Below are positions 48,081-59,106 of a stretch of DNA of 64,000 nt, piece after piece. Location of the stretch: assembly GCF_000935045.1 (NCBI RefSeq), contig NZ_JYKS01000007.1, positions 1 to 64,000 of the forward strand. Direction: 5' to 3'. The DNA comes from Pseudomonas sp. 10-1B (GTDB taxonomy: Bacteria > Pseudomonadota > Gammaproteobacteria > Pseudomonadales > Pseudomonadaceae). Positions within the stretch are counted from its first letter, which is position 1; each line of letters starts with the position of its first letter. Both the position numbers and the translations under genes were made by a program. The notes under the pieces were generated by a model. The model did not search any database. It was given only the letters and a program-made list of their open reading frames with translations, and was not told where the DNA came from.

Positions 48081-49546
48081 CAATCTATTCCCAACTGATC
48101 CCACAGCTCATCGATACGGCGGGTGACGGCTTCGTCCTTGACGATGACCCGCCCCCATTCGCGTGTAGTCTCGCCCGGCCACTTGTGCGTGGCATCCAGG
48201 CCCATCTTCGACCCCAGCCCCGATACCGGCGACGCGAAGTCCAGGTAATCGATCGGGGTGTTGTCGATCATCACCGTATCACGCTTGGGGTCCATGCGCG
48301 TGGTGATGGCCCAGATCACATCGTTCCAGTCGCGGGCGTTGATATCGTCATCGGTGACGATAACGAACTTGGTGTACATGAACTGTCGCAGGAACGACCA
48401 CACACCCAGCATTACACGCTTGGCGTGGCCGGGGTACTGCTTCTTCATGGTCACCACCGCCATGCGATACGAACAGCCTTCCGGCGGCAGGTAGAAGTCG
48501 ACGATTTCCGGGAACTGCTTCTGCAGGATAGGCACGAACACTTCGTTCAGCGCCACGCCGAGAATCGCCGGCTCATCTGGTGGGCGACCAGTGTAGGTAC
48601 TGTGGTAGATCGGTTTCTGCCGGTGGGTGATGCGTTCGACGGTGAACACTGGGAAGCTGTCCACTTCGTTGTAGTAACCGGTGTGGTCGCCGTAGGGGCC
48701 TTCCGGGGCCATTTCTCCCGGGTGGATCACGCCTTCGAGGATGATCTCGGCAGTGGCCGGCACCTGCAGGTTGCTGCCTCGGCATTTGACCAGCTCGGTG
48801 CGGTTGCCACGCAACAGGCCGGCGAAGGCATATTCGGAGAGGGTGTCCGGCACCGGCGTCACGGCACCGAGGATGGTCGCCGGGTCAGCGCCCAGCGCCA
48901 CGGCGACCGGGAACGGCTGGCCGGGGTTCTTCTCGCACCACTCGCGGTAATCCAGGGCACCACCACGGTGGCTGAGCCAGCGCATGATGACCTTGTTACG
49001 GCCGATCACCTGCTGGCGGTAGATGCCCAGGTTCTGGCGGTCCTTGTTCGGGCCACGGGTGACGGTGAGGCCCCAGGTGATCAGCGGCGCCACGTCGCCC
49101 GGCCAGCAGTGCTGGATCGGCAGTGCGCCGAGGTCGACATCGTCACCCTCGATGACCACCTCCTGGCACACCGCATCCTTGACCACTTTCGGCGCCATCG
49201 ACACGACTTTCTTGAAGATCGGCAGCTTCGACCAGGCATCCTTCAGGCCCTTCGGCGGCTCGGGCTCCTTGAGGAAGGCCAGCAGCTTGCCGATTTCACG
49301 CAGTTCATCGACCGACTCGGCGCCCATGCCCATGGCCACGCGCTCCGGGGTACCGAACAGGTTGCCCAGCACCGGGATGTCGAAACCGGTGGGCTTTTCG
49401 AACAGCAATGCCGGGCCCTTGGCACGCAGGGTACGGTCGCAGACCTCGGTCATTTCCAGGACGGGGGAGATCGGAACCTGGATGCGCTTGAGTTCGCCGC
49501 GCTGTTCCAGGCCACGGATGAAGTCGCGCAAATCGCGATACTGCAT
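48080..49546 (-). CDS. ubiD: 4-hydroxy-3-polyprenylbenzoate decarboxylase UbiD
   Basis: This 488-residue prenylated-FMN decarboxylase acts in ubiquinone synthesis. Family motifs include [20 protein letters not shown] and the E-R-E region [19 protein letters not shown]. The start is the ATG at 49546 with GAGG 7 nt upstream; a further 60 codons of open frame upstream are REP read-through. Another ATG 4 nt upstream is in a different frame. Confidence 0.95.
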   Translation of the reverse strand: MQYRDLRDFIRGLEQRGELKRIQVPISPVLEMTEVCDRTLRAKGPALLFEKPTGFDIPVLGNLFGTPERVAMGMGAESVDELREIGKLLAFLKEPEPPKGLKDAWSKLPIFKKVVSMAPKVVKDAVCQEVVIEGDDVDLGALPIQHCWPGDVAPLITWGLTVTRGPNKDRQNLGIYRQQVIGRNKVIMRWLSHRGGALDYREWCEKNPGQPFPVAVALGADPATILGAVTPVPDTLSEYAFAGLLRGNRTELVKCRGSNLQVPATAEIILEGVIHPGEMAPEGPYGDHTGYYNEVDSFPVFTVERITHRQKPIYHSTYTGRPPDEPAILGVALNEVFVPILQKQFPEIVDFYLPPEGCSYRMAVVTMKKQYPGHAKRVMLGVWSFLRQFMYTKFVIVTDDDINARDWNDVIWAITTRMDPKRDTVMIDNTPIDYLDFASPVSGLGSKMGLDATHKWPGETTREWGRVIVKDEAVTRRIDELWDQLGID

Positions 49547-49623
49547 GCATGAGCCTCGTGTTGGCCGTATCGGTCGGGGTGCAGAGTGTAGCGCCGTTCG
49601 GTGCCCAATGGCCAAAAATGACT

Positions 49624-49727
49624 TGGGGCCGCTTCGCGCCCCTTCGCGGGCAAGCCCGCTCCTACATCGGGTCGCACTGACCTGTGTAGGAGCGGGCTTG
49701 CCCGCGAAGGGCTGCGAAGCAGCCCCA
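49624..49727. repeat. Class A REP pair with extended arms
   Basis: Forward and inverted copies are each framed by gggccgcttcgcgcccc / gggctgcgaagcagcccc segments. It lies between ubiD (start) and rho (end), which are read in the same direction. Confidence 0.88.
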
Positions 49728-49748
49728 ATCAATCCCAGCCTGAAACGC

Positions 49749-51008
<1,260 letters not shown>

Positions 51009-51204
51009 AAGGGGAGTGACGTAATCATGTAAGAAGGGAGAATTAAGCTTCTGGCTTAATGAGGCCGCGCCGCTAGATGGCGACAGGATCGCGTACTGAT
51101 TCGAATTAGGGATGCTTCGGCGACGGCGTGTAGAGGGCACTGGAGAAGCAGTGCGAGGCCGAATGTAACACTTGCTTTTTTCTGCGTCTAGTGCTCTGAA
51201 AAAG

Positions 51205-51230
51205 AAAAGCCCCGCATTCGCGGGGCTTTT
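51205..51230 (-). terminator. Rho-independent terminator of trxA
   Basis: An 11-bp stem AAAAGCCCCGC/GCGGGGCTTTT with loop ATTC starts 6 nt after the trxA stop and is followed by a T-rich run on the minus strand. Confidence 0.92.
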
Positions 51231-51235
51231 TCATA

Positions 51236-51562
51236 TCACAGGTGGGCGTCGAGGAACGCGGCCAGCTGCGATTTGGACAGTGCGCCAACCTTGGTGGCTT
51301 CGACGTTGCCGTTCTTGAACAGCATCAGCGTCGGGATACCACGCACGCCGTGCTTGGCCGGGGTTTCCTGGTTCTCGTCGATGTTCAGCTTGGCGACGGT
51401 CAGCTTGCCCTCGTAGGTGGCAGCGATGTCGTCCAGAACCGGAGCGATCATCTTGCATGGGCCGCACCATTCAGCCCAGTAGTCGACCAGCACCGGGCCT
51501 TGAGCCTGCAGTACGTCGGCTTCGAAGCTGGCGTCGGTGACGTGTTTGATTTTGTCGCTCAT
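51236..51562 (-). CDS. trxA: Thioredoxin 1
   Basis: This 108-residue dithiol reductase has the active site [10 protein letters not shown] and the cis-Pro in [10 protein letters not shown]. The ATG at 51562 has GGAG 6 nt upstream. It lies upstream of rho on the same strand, as in E. coli, but with its own strong terminator between them. It is divergent from ppx. Confidence 0.97.
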   Translation of the reverse strand: MSDKIKHVTDASFEADVLQAQGPVLVDYWAEWCGPCKMIAPVLDDIAATYEGKLTVAKLNIDENQETPAKHGVRGIPTLMLFKNGNVEATKVGALSKSQLAAFLDAHL

Positions 51563-51818
51563 GGAAATCTCCAAGGTCGTAAGCAATAAAAAACGTTGCC
51601 CATCATAGCCGCCCCCGTCGCCTACAGGAAGCCACGGACGATTGAGTGTAACTATAGTTGGGCAAGACGCCGCGAATCGAAACTGTCATATAGCGGTCAT
51701 AGAATCGAATGGCACATTGCCTTGCATCAAGGCCAGCACAACGGCTGCGTGTCACGCGTTGGCGATAGCCTGCTATCGTGGCACGATTGCCAGGTTAACG
51801 ACCGAGAACAACCAGATC

Positions 51819-53321
51819 ATGCCGCATACCATCGCGAAGAACCTGTCCCTGATCGCCGCCATCGACCTTGGCTCCAACAGTTTCCACATGGTCGTGGCCA
51901 AGGCCCACCATACCGAAATCCGCATCCTCGAGCGGCTCGGCGAGAAGGTTCAGCTAGCCGCCGGCATCGACGAAGAGCGCAAGCTCAGCGAAGAAGCCAT
52001 GGAACGAGGCCTGGATTGCCTCAAGCGCTTTTCCCAGCTGATCAACGGCATGCCGGCCGGCTCCGTGCGCATCGTCGGTACCAACGCCTTGCGCGAAGCG
52101 CGCAACCGCAACGAATTCATCCAGCGCGCCGAAGCCATCCTCGGCCACCCGGTCGAGGTGATCTCCGGCCGTGAAGAAGCGCGCCTGATCTACCTGGGTG
52201 TCTCGCACACCCTGGCCGACACCCCCGGCAAGCGCCTGGTCGCCGACATCGGCGGCGGCAGTACCGAGTTCATCATCGGCCAGCGCTTCGAGCCACTGCT
52301 GCGCGAAAGCCTGCAGATGGGCTGCGTCAGCTTCACCCAGCGCTACTTCCGCGACGGCAAGATCACCCCGGCCCGCTATGCCCAGGCCTACACTGCCGCG
52401 CGCCTGGAGCTGATGAGCATCGAGAATGCCCTGCACCGCCTGACCTGGGACGAGGCGATCGGCTCGTCCGGCACCATCCGCGCCATCGGTGCCGCCATCA
52501 AGGCCGGTGGCCTGGGCAATGGCGAGGTCAACGCCGAGGGCCTGGCCTGGGTCAAGCGCAAGCTGTTCAAGCTTGGCGAGGTCGACAAGATCGACTTCGA
52601 CGGCGTCAAGCCGGACCGCCGCACCATCTTCCCGGCCGGCCTGGCAATTCTCGAAGCGATCTTCGACGCGCTGGAGTTGCAACGCATGGACCACTGCGAC
52701 GGCGCCCTGCGCGAAGGCGTGCTGTTCGACCTGCTCGGTCGCCATCACCATGAGGACGTGCGCGAGCGCACCCTCAACTCGCTGATGGAGCGCTACCACG
52801 TGGACCAGGGCCAGGCCGCGCGCGTCGAGCGCAAGGCCCTGCACGCCTTCGACCAGGTGGCCGAAGGCTGGGAGCTGAAAGATGGAAACTGGCGCGATCT
52901 GCTGGGCTGGGCGGCGAAAGTGCACGAAATCGGCCTGGATATCGCCCACTATCACTACCACAAGCATGGCGCCTACCTGATCGAGCACTCCGACCTGTCG
53001 GGCTTCTCCCGCGAGGACCAGCAAATGATGGCCTTGCTGGTGCGCGGCCACCGCCGCAACATCCCCAAGGACAAGTTCGCCGAGCTGGGCGAGGAAGGCG
53101 TCAAGCTGCTGCGTCTGTGCGCATTACTGCGCTTCGCCATCCTGTTCCACCACATCCGTGGCAACCAGCAAATGCCGAAGGTACAGCTCACGGCTGCCGG
53201 TGACAGCCTGGATGTGGTGTTCCCGCAAGGCTGGCTGGAACAGAATCAGCTGACCCAGGCCGACTTCGCCAACGAGGCGGAATGGCTGGCCCGGGTCGGC
53301 CTGGTGCTCAGCGTACGTTGA
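51819..53321 (+). CDS. ppx: Exopolyphosphatase
   Basis: This 500-residue Ppx/GppA family enzyme removes phosphate from polyphosphate ends. The actin-like ATPase motifs are [14 protein letters not shown] and [12 protein letters not shown]. The C-terminal half holds the HD-type domain ([22 protein letters not shown]). The start at 51819 gives the conserved N terminus; a 59-codon upstream extension is not supported. Its last 14 nt overlap the end of ppk on the other strand. Confidence 0.94.
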   Translation: MPHTIAKNLSLIAAIDLGSNSFHMVVAKAHHTEIRILERLGEKVQLAAGIDEERKLSEEAMERGLDCLKRFSQLINGMPAGSVRIVGTNALREARNRNEFIQRAEAILGHPVEVISGREEARLIYLGVSHTLADTPGKRLVADIGGGSTEFIIGQRFEPLLRESLQMGCVSFTQRYFRDGKITPARYAQAYTAARLELMSIENALHRLTWDEAIGSSGTIRAIGAAIKAGGLGNGEVNAEGLAWVKRKLFKLGEVDKIDFDGVKPDRRTIFPAGLAILEAIFDALELQRMDHCDGALREGVLFDLLGRHHHEDVRERTLNSLMERYHVDQGQAARVERKALHAFDQVAEGWELKDGNWRDLLGWAAKVHEIGLDIAHYHYHKHGAYLIEHSDLSGFSREDQQMMALLVRGHRRNIPKDKFAELGEEGVKLLRLCALLRFAILFHHIRGNQQMPKVQLTAAGDSLDVVFPQGWLEQNQLTQADFANEAEWLARVGLVLSVR

Positions 53322-53325
53322 GCAC
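53304..53325. other. Palindrome at the ppx/ppk 3' overlap
   Basis: This 22-bp near-palindrome (one mismatch) spans both stop codons. Read on either strand it encodes Val-Leu-(Ser or Asn)-Val-Arg-stop, so both proteins share their C-terminal end. Confidence 0.9.
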
Positions 53326-55563
53326 CGGGTTGCTCAGGCGTTCCAGCAGGGTCGCCTGGGCACTGCGCGGGTTCTGGTTGCCGGTGGGGGTGCTGCGCAC
53401 GTAGCGCCCGTCTGGCTGCAAGGTCCAGGCGTGGGTGTTGTCGGTCAGGTAGCCTTCCAGCTCTTTCTTCACCCGCAACAACAGCTTCTTGCCTTCCACC
53501 GGGAAGCAGGTCTCGACACGCTTGTCGAGGTTGCGCTCCATCCAGTCGGCACTGGACAGGTAGATCTGCTCCTCGCCGCCATTGAGGAAGTAGAACACCC
53601 GCGTGTGCTCCAGGAAGCGACCGATGATGGAACGCACCTGGATGTTGTGCGAAACCCCCGGAATGCCTGGGCGCAGGCAGCACATGCCACGTACCACCAG
53701 GTCGATCTTCACGCCCGACTGGCTGGCCTTGTACAGCGCCTTGATGACCTTGGCATCGGTCAGCGAGTTGAACTTGGCGATGATGTGCGCCGGCTTGCCT
53801 TCGAGGGCGAACTGGGTTTCCCGCGCGATCATGTCGAGCATGCCCTTCTTCAGGGTGAACGGCGCGTGCAGCAGCTTCTTCATGCGCAGGGTCTTGCCCA
53901 TGCCGATCAGCTGGCTGAACAGCTTGCCGACGTCCTCGGTGAGGGCATCGTCAGAGGTCAGCAGGCTGTAGTCGGTGTACAGGCGGGCGTTGCCGGCGTG
54001 GTAGTTACCGGTGCCCAGGTGCGCATAACGCACGATCTCGCCCTGCTCGCGGCGCAGGATCAGCATCATCTTGGCGTGGGTCTTGAAGCCCACCACGCCG
54101 TAGATCACCACCGCACCGGCCGCTTGCAGGCGGCTGGCCATCTGCAGGTTGGACTCTTCGTCGAAACGCGCACGCAGTTCGATGACCGCGGTGACCTCCT
54201 TGCCGTTACGCGCCGCGTCCACCAGGGCATCGACGATTTCCGAGTTGGCCCCGGAACGGTACAGGGTCTGGCGCACGGCGAGCACGTGCGGGTCCTTGGC
54301 TGCCTGGCGCAGCAGGTCGATCACCGGGGTGAAGGACTCGAACGGGTGCATCAGCAGGATGTCCTGCTTGCCGATCACGCTGAAGATATTGTCGGCGTTC
54401 GCCAGCAGCTTGGGGATCGCCGGGGTGAACGGCGTGTACTGCAGCTCCGGGTGGCTGTCCAGGCCGGTGATGCTGAACAGCCGGGTCAGGTTGACCGGCC
54501 CGTTGACCTGGTACAGCTCGCTTTCGCTGAGGCTGAACTGCTTGAGCAGGTAGTCCGACAGGTGTTTCGGGCAGGTATCGGCCACCTCCAGGCGCACCGC
54601 ATCGCCGTAACGGCGCGAGAACAGCTCGCCGCGCAGGGCGCGGGCCAGGTCGTCGACCTCTTCGGAATCCAGCGCCAGGTCGGCGTTACGGGTCAGGCGG
54701 AACTGGTAGCAGCCCTTCACCTTCATGCCTTGGAACAGGTCGTCGGCGTGCGCATGGATCATCGACGACAGGAACACGTAGTTGGCGCCCGGGCCGCCCA
54801 CCTCTTCAGGTACGCGGATGACCCGCGGCAGCAGGCGCGGGGCCGGGATGATCGCCAGGCCCGAATCGCGGCCGAAAGCGTCGACGCCTTCGAGCTCGAC
54901 GATGAAGTTGAGGCTCTTGTTCACCAGCAGCGGGAACGGGTGGGTCGGATCAAGGCCGATCGGCGTGATGATCGGGGCGATTTCGTCGCGGAAGTAGCGG
55001 CGCACCCAGGTCTTGAGCTTGGGTGTCCAGTAACGGCGGCGGATGAAGCGGATCTGGTGCTTTTCCAGCTCCGGCAGCAGCACGTCGTTGAGGATCGCGT
55101 ACTGGCGTTCCACCTCGCTGTGCACCAGTTCGCTGATGCGCGCCAGCGCCTGGTGCGGCTGCAGGCCGTCGGCACCGGCCTGTTCACGGGCGAAGTTGAT
55201 CTGCTTCTTCAGGCCGGCGACGCGGATCTCGAAGAACTCGTCGAGGTTGCTGGAGAAGATCAAGAGGAACTTGAGGCGTTCGAGCAGCGGGTAGTTCTCG
55301 TCCAGTGCCTGCTCCAGCACACGGATGTTGAACTGCAGCTGCGAGAGTTCGCGATGAATGTACAGGCTGCTGTCATCCAGGCCAGGGACGGCGATTGCCG
55401 GGGCCGGGGACGGAGCCGGGGCGGGCGCCGGAGCCGCAGGCTCGGCCACCTGCTCCGCGGCAAGCTTGGGCGCCGGCGGCAGGTCTGGCGGGGTCTGCAC
55501 CATTTCTTCCGGGAGCTCTTGAGCATCCTTGATCGCGACAGGGGTGAGCACTTCATTATTCAT
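53308..55563 (-). CDS. ppk: Polyphosphate kinase 1
   Basis: This 751-residue membrane-associated enzyme makes polyphosphate from ATP. The N, H, C1 and C2 domains are complete. The autophosphorylated His is likely in [14 protein letters not shown], and a second conserved region is [18 protein letters not shown]. The first 65 residues are a Pro/Ala-rich acidic extension that E. coli Ppk lacks. AGGA lies 8 nt before the ATG. It is convergent with ppx, not in an operon as in E. coli. Confidence 0.95.
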   Translation of the reverse strand: MNNEVLTPVAIKDAQELPEEMVQTPPDLPPAPKLAAEQVAEPAAPAPAPAPSPAPAIAVPGLDDSSLYIHRELSQLQFNIRVLEQALDENYPLLERLKFLLIFSSNLDEFFEIRVAGLKKQINFAREQAGADGLQPHQALARISELVHSEVERQYAILNDVLLPELEKHQIRFIRRRYWTPKLKTWVRRYFRDEIAPIITPIGLDPTHPFPLLVNKSLNFIVELEGVDAFGRDSGLAIIPAPRLLPRVIRVPEEVGGPGANYVFLSSMIHAHADDLFQGMKVKGCYQFRLTRNADLALDSEEVDDLARALRGELFSRRYGDAVRLEVADTCPKHLSDYLLKQFSLSESELYQVNGPVNLTRLFSITGLDSHPELQYTPFTPAIPKLLANADNIFSVIGKQDILLMHPFESFTPVIDLLRQAAKDPHVLAVRQTLYRSGANSEIVDALVDAARNGKEVTAVIELRARFDEESNLQMASRLQAAGAVVIYGVVGFKTHAKMMLILRREQGEIVRYAHLGTGNYHAGNARLYTDYSLLTSDDALTEDVGKLFSQLIGMGKTLRMKKLLHAPFTLKKGMLDMIARETQFALEGKPAHIIAKFNSLTDAKVIKALYKASQSGVKIDLVVRGMCCLRPGIPGVSHNIQVRSIIGRFLEHTRVFYFLNGGEEQIYLSSADWMERNLDKRVETCFPVEGKKLLLRVKKELEGYLTDNTHAWTLQPDGRYVRSTPTGNQNPRSAQATLLERLSNPVLNVR

Positions 55564-55776
55564 CTGGCGTTCCTGAGGACGTTAACGCCCTATCATCAAT
55601 TGAGCGGCAAGATAAGCGCCCATTATGACGCCTGTGTGACACGCCAGGGCAAGCCATGGCGCGCGGGCTCTGGCATTGTCCGTGTAGGAATTGTTCACGT
55701 CGAGACACATTTGGACACTTTCACGAATGCGCGTGAAGGGGTAGGCTGCGCGTTCATTTCGCCAGCACCTCAGAAA

Positions 55777-56421
55777 ATGCTTCAACAATTCCTGCAGGAT
55801 TTCGGCTACTTCGCCCTTTTTCTAGGTACCTTCTTCGAAGGCGAGACCATTCTGGTGCTTGCGGGTTTCCTTGCGTTCCGCGGTTACATGGACATCAAGC
55901 TGGTGTGCCTGGTGGCGTTCTTCGGCAGCTACGCCGGCGACCAGCTGTGGTACTTCATGGGCCGTCGCCACGGCCGCAGGATCCTGGCCCGCAAACCGCG
56001 CTGGCAGGCGATGGGTGACCGGGCGCTGGACCACATCCGCCGTCACCCCGACATCTGGGTACTGAGTTTTCGCTTCGTCTATGGCCTGCGCACGGTCATG
56101 CCGGTGGCCATTGGCCTGTCGGGCTACCCACCACGCCGCTACCTGCTGCTGAACGGTATCGGCGCAGCCATCTGGGCACTGGCCCTGGGCGTGGCCGCGT
56201 ACCACTTCGGCGCCATCCTCGAAGGCCTGCTGGGCAACGTGAAACGTTACGAGCTATGGGTGCTCGGCGGTCTGTTGGCGCTGGGCGGCCTGCTGTGGCT
56301 GCGCAGGCGTTTCCGCACCCTGCGCGCGGAGCGCAAGGCGGCAGGCCAGGCCCAGCCCCCAGAGGCTGAGCAGGCTGTAGGCCACGAGCATGAGCCAAGC
56401 CAGCGGCGCGACCACCGCTAA
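55777..56421 (+). CDS. DedA family membrane protein
   Basis: This 214-residue inner-membrane protein of the DedA/SNARE-associated family is thought to flip undecaprenyl phosphate or phospholipids. Motifs include the FFEGETILVLAGFLA start, GDQLWYFMGRRHGRR and FRFVYGLRTVMPVAIGLSGYP. A hydrophilic tail of about 35 residues follows the last helix. Its 3' end overlaps the convergent hydroxylase gene by 168 bp. The Shine-Dalgarno is weak, so the start is less sure. Confidence 0.87.
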   Translation: MLQQFLQDFGYFALFLGTFFEGETILVLAGFLAFRGYMDIKLVCLVAFFGSYAGDQLWYFMGRRHGRRILARKPRWQAMGDRALDHIRRHPDIWVLSFRFVYGLRTVMPVAIGLSGYPPRRYLLLNGIGAAIWALALGVAAYHFGAILEGLLGNVKRYELWVLGGLLALGGLLWLRRRFRTLRAERKAAGQAQPPEAEQAVGHEHEPSQRRDHR

Positions 56422-57549
56422 GCCCAGCGCGCCGGCCAGGTACAGCGCCGGTGCACTCGACAACAGCCGCGCCAGCTCCAGGCGCACAGCCCAAGGCCGG
56501 TTCTCCAGCAACGCGCCCAGCACGAACAAGCCAAACGCCATCAGCGCCCAGCCGAGCACCAGCGCACTGGCCGACACCCGCTCGGCCACGTCCATCAGGT
56601 AGCTGCCCAGCGCCACGTAGAGCACGAACTGCGCGACCACGTAGGCCTGCTGCGCGCGGCCCAGGGCGACCTCGAACTTGCGAAACCGCGCCAGGTCCTG
56701 CTTGGCCTGCGGGTAGCGTGCGGCCACATCGGCCGGGCGCCAGCCCGTGGGCATGAACCAGATGCGCAGCTTGTCCCACAGGCTGCGGGTGCGCCGGGCA
56801 TCGTGCCAGAGCTGGGCATAGAACTGCAGGTTGGCCCACAGCGGGTTCCAGCTGGCCAACGGCGTGGTCACCCCGAACACCACCGGCTCGGCCGGGTCCT
56901 CTTCTTTGAAGGTGCCGAACAGACGGTCCCAGAGAATGAACACACCGCCGTAGTTGCGATCCAAGTAAGCAGGATTTTGCGCATGGTGGACGCGATGGTT
57001 GGATGGCGTGATGAACACCCACTCGAGCCAACCGAGCTTGGGAATGTGCCGGGTATGCACCCAGAACTGGTACAACAGGTTGAGCGACGCCACCGTGATG
57101 AACACCAGCGGCGGTACGCCAAGCAGCGCCAGCGGCAAGTAGAACAGCCACGAGAAGATGAAACCGCTGCTGGTCTGGCGCAGCGCGGTGGTGAGGTTGT
57201 ACTCCTCGCTCTGGTGATGCACCGAGTGCGCGGCCCACAACACGTTGCGCTCGTGGCCAAGGCGGTGCAGCCAGTAGTAGCAGAGGTCGTACAGGACGAA
57301 GGCCAGCAGCCACACCCACCAGCTCCCTGTTGGCAGGCGCAGCAGCGCCAGGTGCTCGAATGCCAAGGCATAGGTCGCCAGCCCTACCCCCTTGGTCAAC
57401 AGCCCGGTGCTGGTCGACAGCGCGCCGGTGCTCAGGCTGTTGATCGAATCGGCCAGGGTGAAATTGCGCTGGCCACGCACACGGTCGGCCATCAGTTCGA
57501 CGGCGATCAGGACGAAGAAGAACGGTACGGCCAGCAGTATCAGGTCCAT
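56254..57549 (-). CDS. Fatty acid hydroxylase/sterol desaturase family membrane protein
   Basis: This 431-residue multi-pass membrane protein has the diiron His clusters H95RLGH, H108SVHH and H185RVHH. The family hydroxylates or desaturates lipids. A second membrane part (about 285-420) follows the catalytic half. The ATG at 57549 has GAGGT 7 nt upstream; an in-frame ATG 7 codons earlier is the alternative. The low-complexity Gln/Ala tail is encoded opposite the DedA tail. Confidence 0.87.
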   Translation of the reverse strand: MDLILLAVPFFFVLIAVELMADRVRGQRNFTLADSINSLSTGALSTSTGLLTKGVGLATYALAFEHLALLRLPTGSWWVWLLAFVLYDLCYYWLHRLGHERNVLWAAHSVHHQSEEYNLTTALRQTSSGFIFSWLFYLPLALLGVPPLVFITVASLNLLYQFWVHTRHIPKLGWLEWVFITPSNHRVHHAQNPAYLDRNYGGVFILWDRLFGTFKEEDPAEPVVFGVTTPLASWNPLWANLQFYAQLWHDARRTRSLWDKLRIWFMPTGWRPADVAARYPQAKQDLARFRKFEVALGRAQQAYVVAQFVLYVALGSYLMDVAERVSASALVLGWALMAFGLFVLGALLENRPWAVRLELARLLSSAPALYLAGALGLAVVAPLAWLMLVAYSLLSLWGLGLACRLALRAQGAETPAQPQQAAQRQQTAEHP

Positions 57550-57661
57550 GAGTACGACCTCAGGCGTCATCCAGCAAGATTAGGCCGCGCCCGCGGGATT
57601 CCCTATGGCGACATCTGCCAAACTAGAGGACATTTAGCGCCTCGACACTGGAGTTTCAAAC

Positions 57662-58321
57662 ATGACAAAAAAAGTAGCGGTGATTCTTTCCGGCTGTGGC
57701 GTGTATGACGGCGCCGAAATCCACGAAAGCGTGATCACCCTGCTGCGCCTCGACCAGCGCGGGGCGCAGGTGCAGTGCTTCGCGCCAAACATTGCGCAGA
57801 TGCATGTGATCAACCACCTGACCGGCGAGGAAATGCCGGAGTCGCGCAATGTGCTGGTGGAATCGGCACGCATCGCCCGCGGCGAGATCAAGGATATCCG
57901 CGAAGCCAAGGCCGAGGACTTCGATGCGCTGATCGTGCCTGGCGGTTTCGGTGCGGCGAAGAACCTGTCCAACTTTGCCGTGGAAGGCGCCAACTGCAGC
58001 GTCAACCCGGACGTGCTGGCCCTGGCCGAAGCCTTTGCCGACGCCTGCAAGCCGGTTGGCCTGATCTGCATCTCGCCAGCACTGGCGGCGAAGATCTACG
58101 GGCCGGGCGTGGTCTGCACCATCGGTAGCGATGCCGACACGGCGGCGGCTGTGGAGAAGATGGGCGGCACCCATGAAGCGTGCGATGTGCATGACATCGT
58201 CGAAGACACCCAGCGCAAGCTGGTGACCACCCCGGCGTACATGGAGGCCAAGTCGATCAGCGAGGCGGCTGGCGGGATCTACAAGCTGGTGGACCGGGTG
58301 CTGGAGCTGACGCACGAGTAA
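57662..58321 (+). CDS. elbB: ElbB, DJ-1/PfpI-like isoprenoid-associated glyoxalase
   Basis: This 219-residue protein is ElbB (enhancing lycopene biosynthesis protein 2). Signatures are VILSGCGVYDGAEIHES, VPGGFGAAKNLSNFA and the nucleophile-elbow Cys in GLICISPALA. E. coli ElbB has weak glyoxalase III activity; the true role is unsettled. The gene is monocistronic. Confidence 0.93.
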   Translation: MTKKVAVILSGCGVYDGAEIHESVITLLRLDQRGAQVQCFAPNIAQMHVINHLTGEEMPESRNVLVESARIARGEIKDIREAKAEDFDALIVPGGFGAAKNLSNFAVEGANCSVNPDVLALAEAFADACKPVGLICISPALAAKIYGPGVVCTIGSDADTAAAVEKMGGTHEACDVHDIVEDTQRKLVTTPAYMEAKSISEAAGGIYKLVDRVLELTHE

Positions 58322-58335
58322 ACCGGCACGCCCCC

Positions 58336-58456
58336 CCTGTGGGAGCGGCCTTGTGTCGCGAAAGGGCTGCGAAGCGGCCCCAGGTTTTCAGCTTCGCCGC
58401 ATAAATTGTCGGGGCCGCTTCGCGGCCCTTTCGCGACACAAGGCCGCTCCCACAAG
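58336..58456. repeat. Class C REP pair
   Basis: An inverted and a forward copy of the gcggccttgtgtcgcgaaa variant are framed by extra gggctgcgaagcggccc/ggggccgcttcgcggccc stems, between convergent elbB and the YaiI gene. Confidence 0.88.
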
Positions 58457-58481
58457 TTGCGAGTCCCCCTGCAGGGCCAGC

Positions 58482-58934
58482 TTAAGCTTTCGACAGCCGG
58501 GCAATGATCCTGTCCAAGGCATTGGCAAACGCTTGCTTCTCGCGCTCGCCATAAGGCGCCTGCCCTCCCCCTACCTGGCCCTGCTCGCGCAGCTCGGTGA
58601 ACAGGTTGCGCGCCGCCAGGCGGTCACCCATGTTGCGCTCGTCGAACTCGCGCCCGCGCGGGTCCAGCGCCGCCACGCCCTTTTTCACCAGGCGGTCGGC
58701 CAAGGGCACGTCACTGCAGATCACCAACTCGCCCGGCACGGCGTGCTCGACCAGGTAATCGTCGGCCGCGTCCATGCCGCTGGGGACCACGATCAGGCGA
58801 ACGATCGCGAACGCCGGCTTGGCCACGGCCTGGCCCGCCACCATCACCACCTCGAACTTGCGCTTGAGGGCGAACTTGACGATCAGATCCTTGGCCGCCT
58901 TGGGGCAAGCGTCGGCATCGATCCATACACGCAT
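58482..58934 (-). CDS. UPF0178 (YaiI/YqxD) family protein
   Basis: This 150-residue cytoplasmic protein starts with the family signature MRVWIDADACPKAAKDL. The fold is PIN/NYN-like, with Asp residues that suggest nuclease activity; no function is established. GAGG lies 7 nt upstream of the ATG. It is divergent from cyaA. Confidence 0.92.
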   Translation of the reverse strand: MRVWIDADACPKAAKDLIVKFALKRKFEVVMVAGQAVAKPAFAIVRLIVVPSGMDAADDYLVEHAVPGELVICSDVPLADRLVKKGVAALDPRGREFDERNMGDRLAARNLFTELREQGQVGGGQAPYGEREKQAFANALDRIIARLSKA

Positions 58935-59106
58935 CGGAAAACCTCATCATCAGCTCAAGGCGCCCATCATGCCTCAACTGCAGCGAAAGCTGGAGCCGTT
59001 GCCCACAGGCGCTGGAAAAATGGCGCCAATATTTCAATTGCCGCTTATCCGACCCTGCTACTCAGGCTAAACTCGCCACAGCCCCACTGGCCTGCCCGAG
59101 TGCGCA

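Noticed and set aside
51563..51818. Search for a gene between trxA and ppx
   Set aside because: The 256 bp is AT-richer and holds divergent starts; the frame running into ppx lacks a good start and is not needed for the Ppx fold.
53431..55776. Very long open frame antisense to ppk, joined in frame to the DedA gene
   Set aside because: High-GC third-position bias in ppk keeps the opposite frame open. The translation is low in hydrophobic pattern and unlike any family; only the part from 55777 is DedA.
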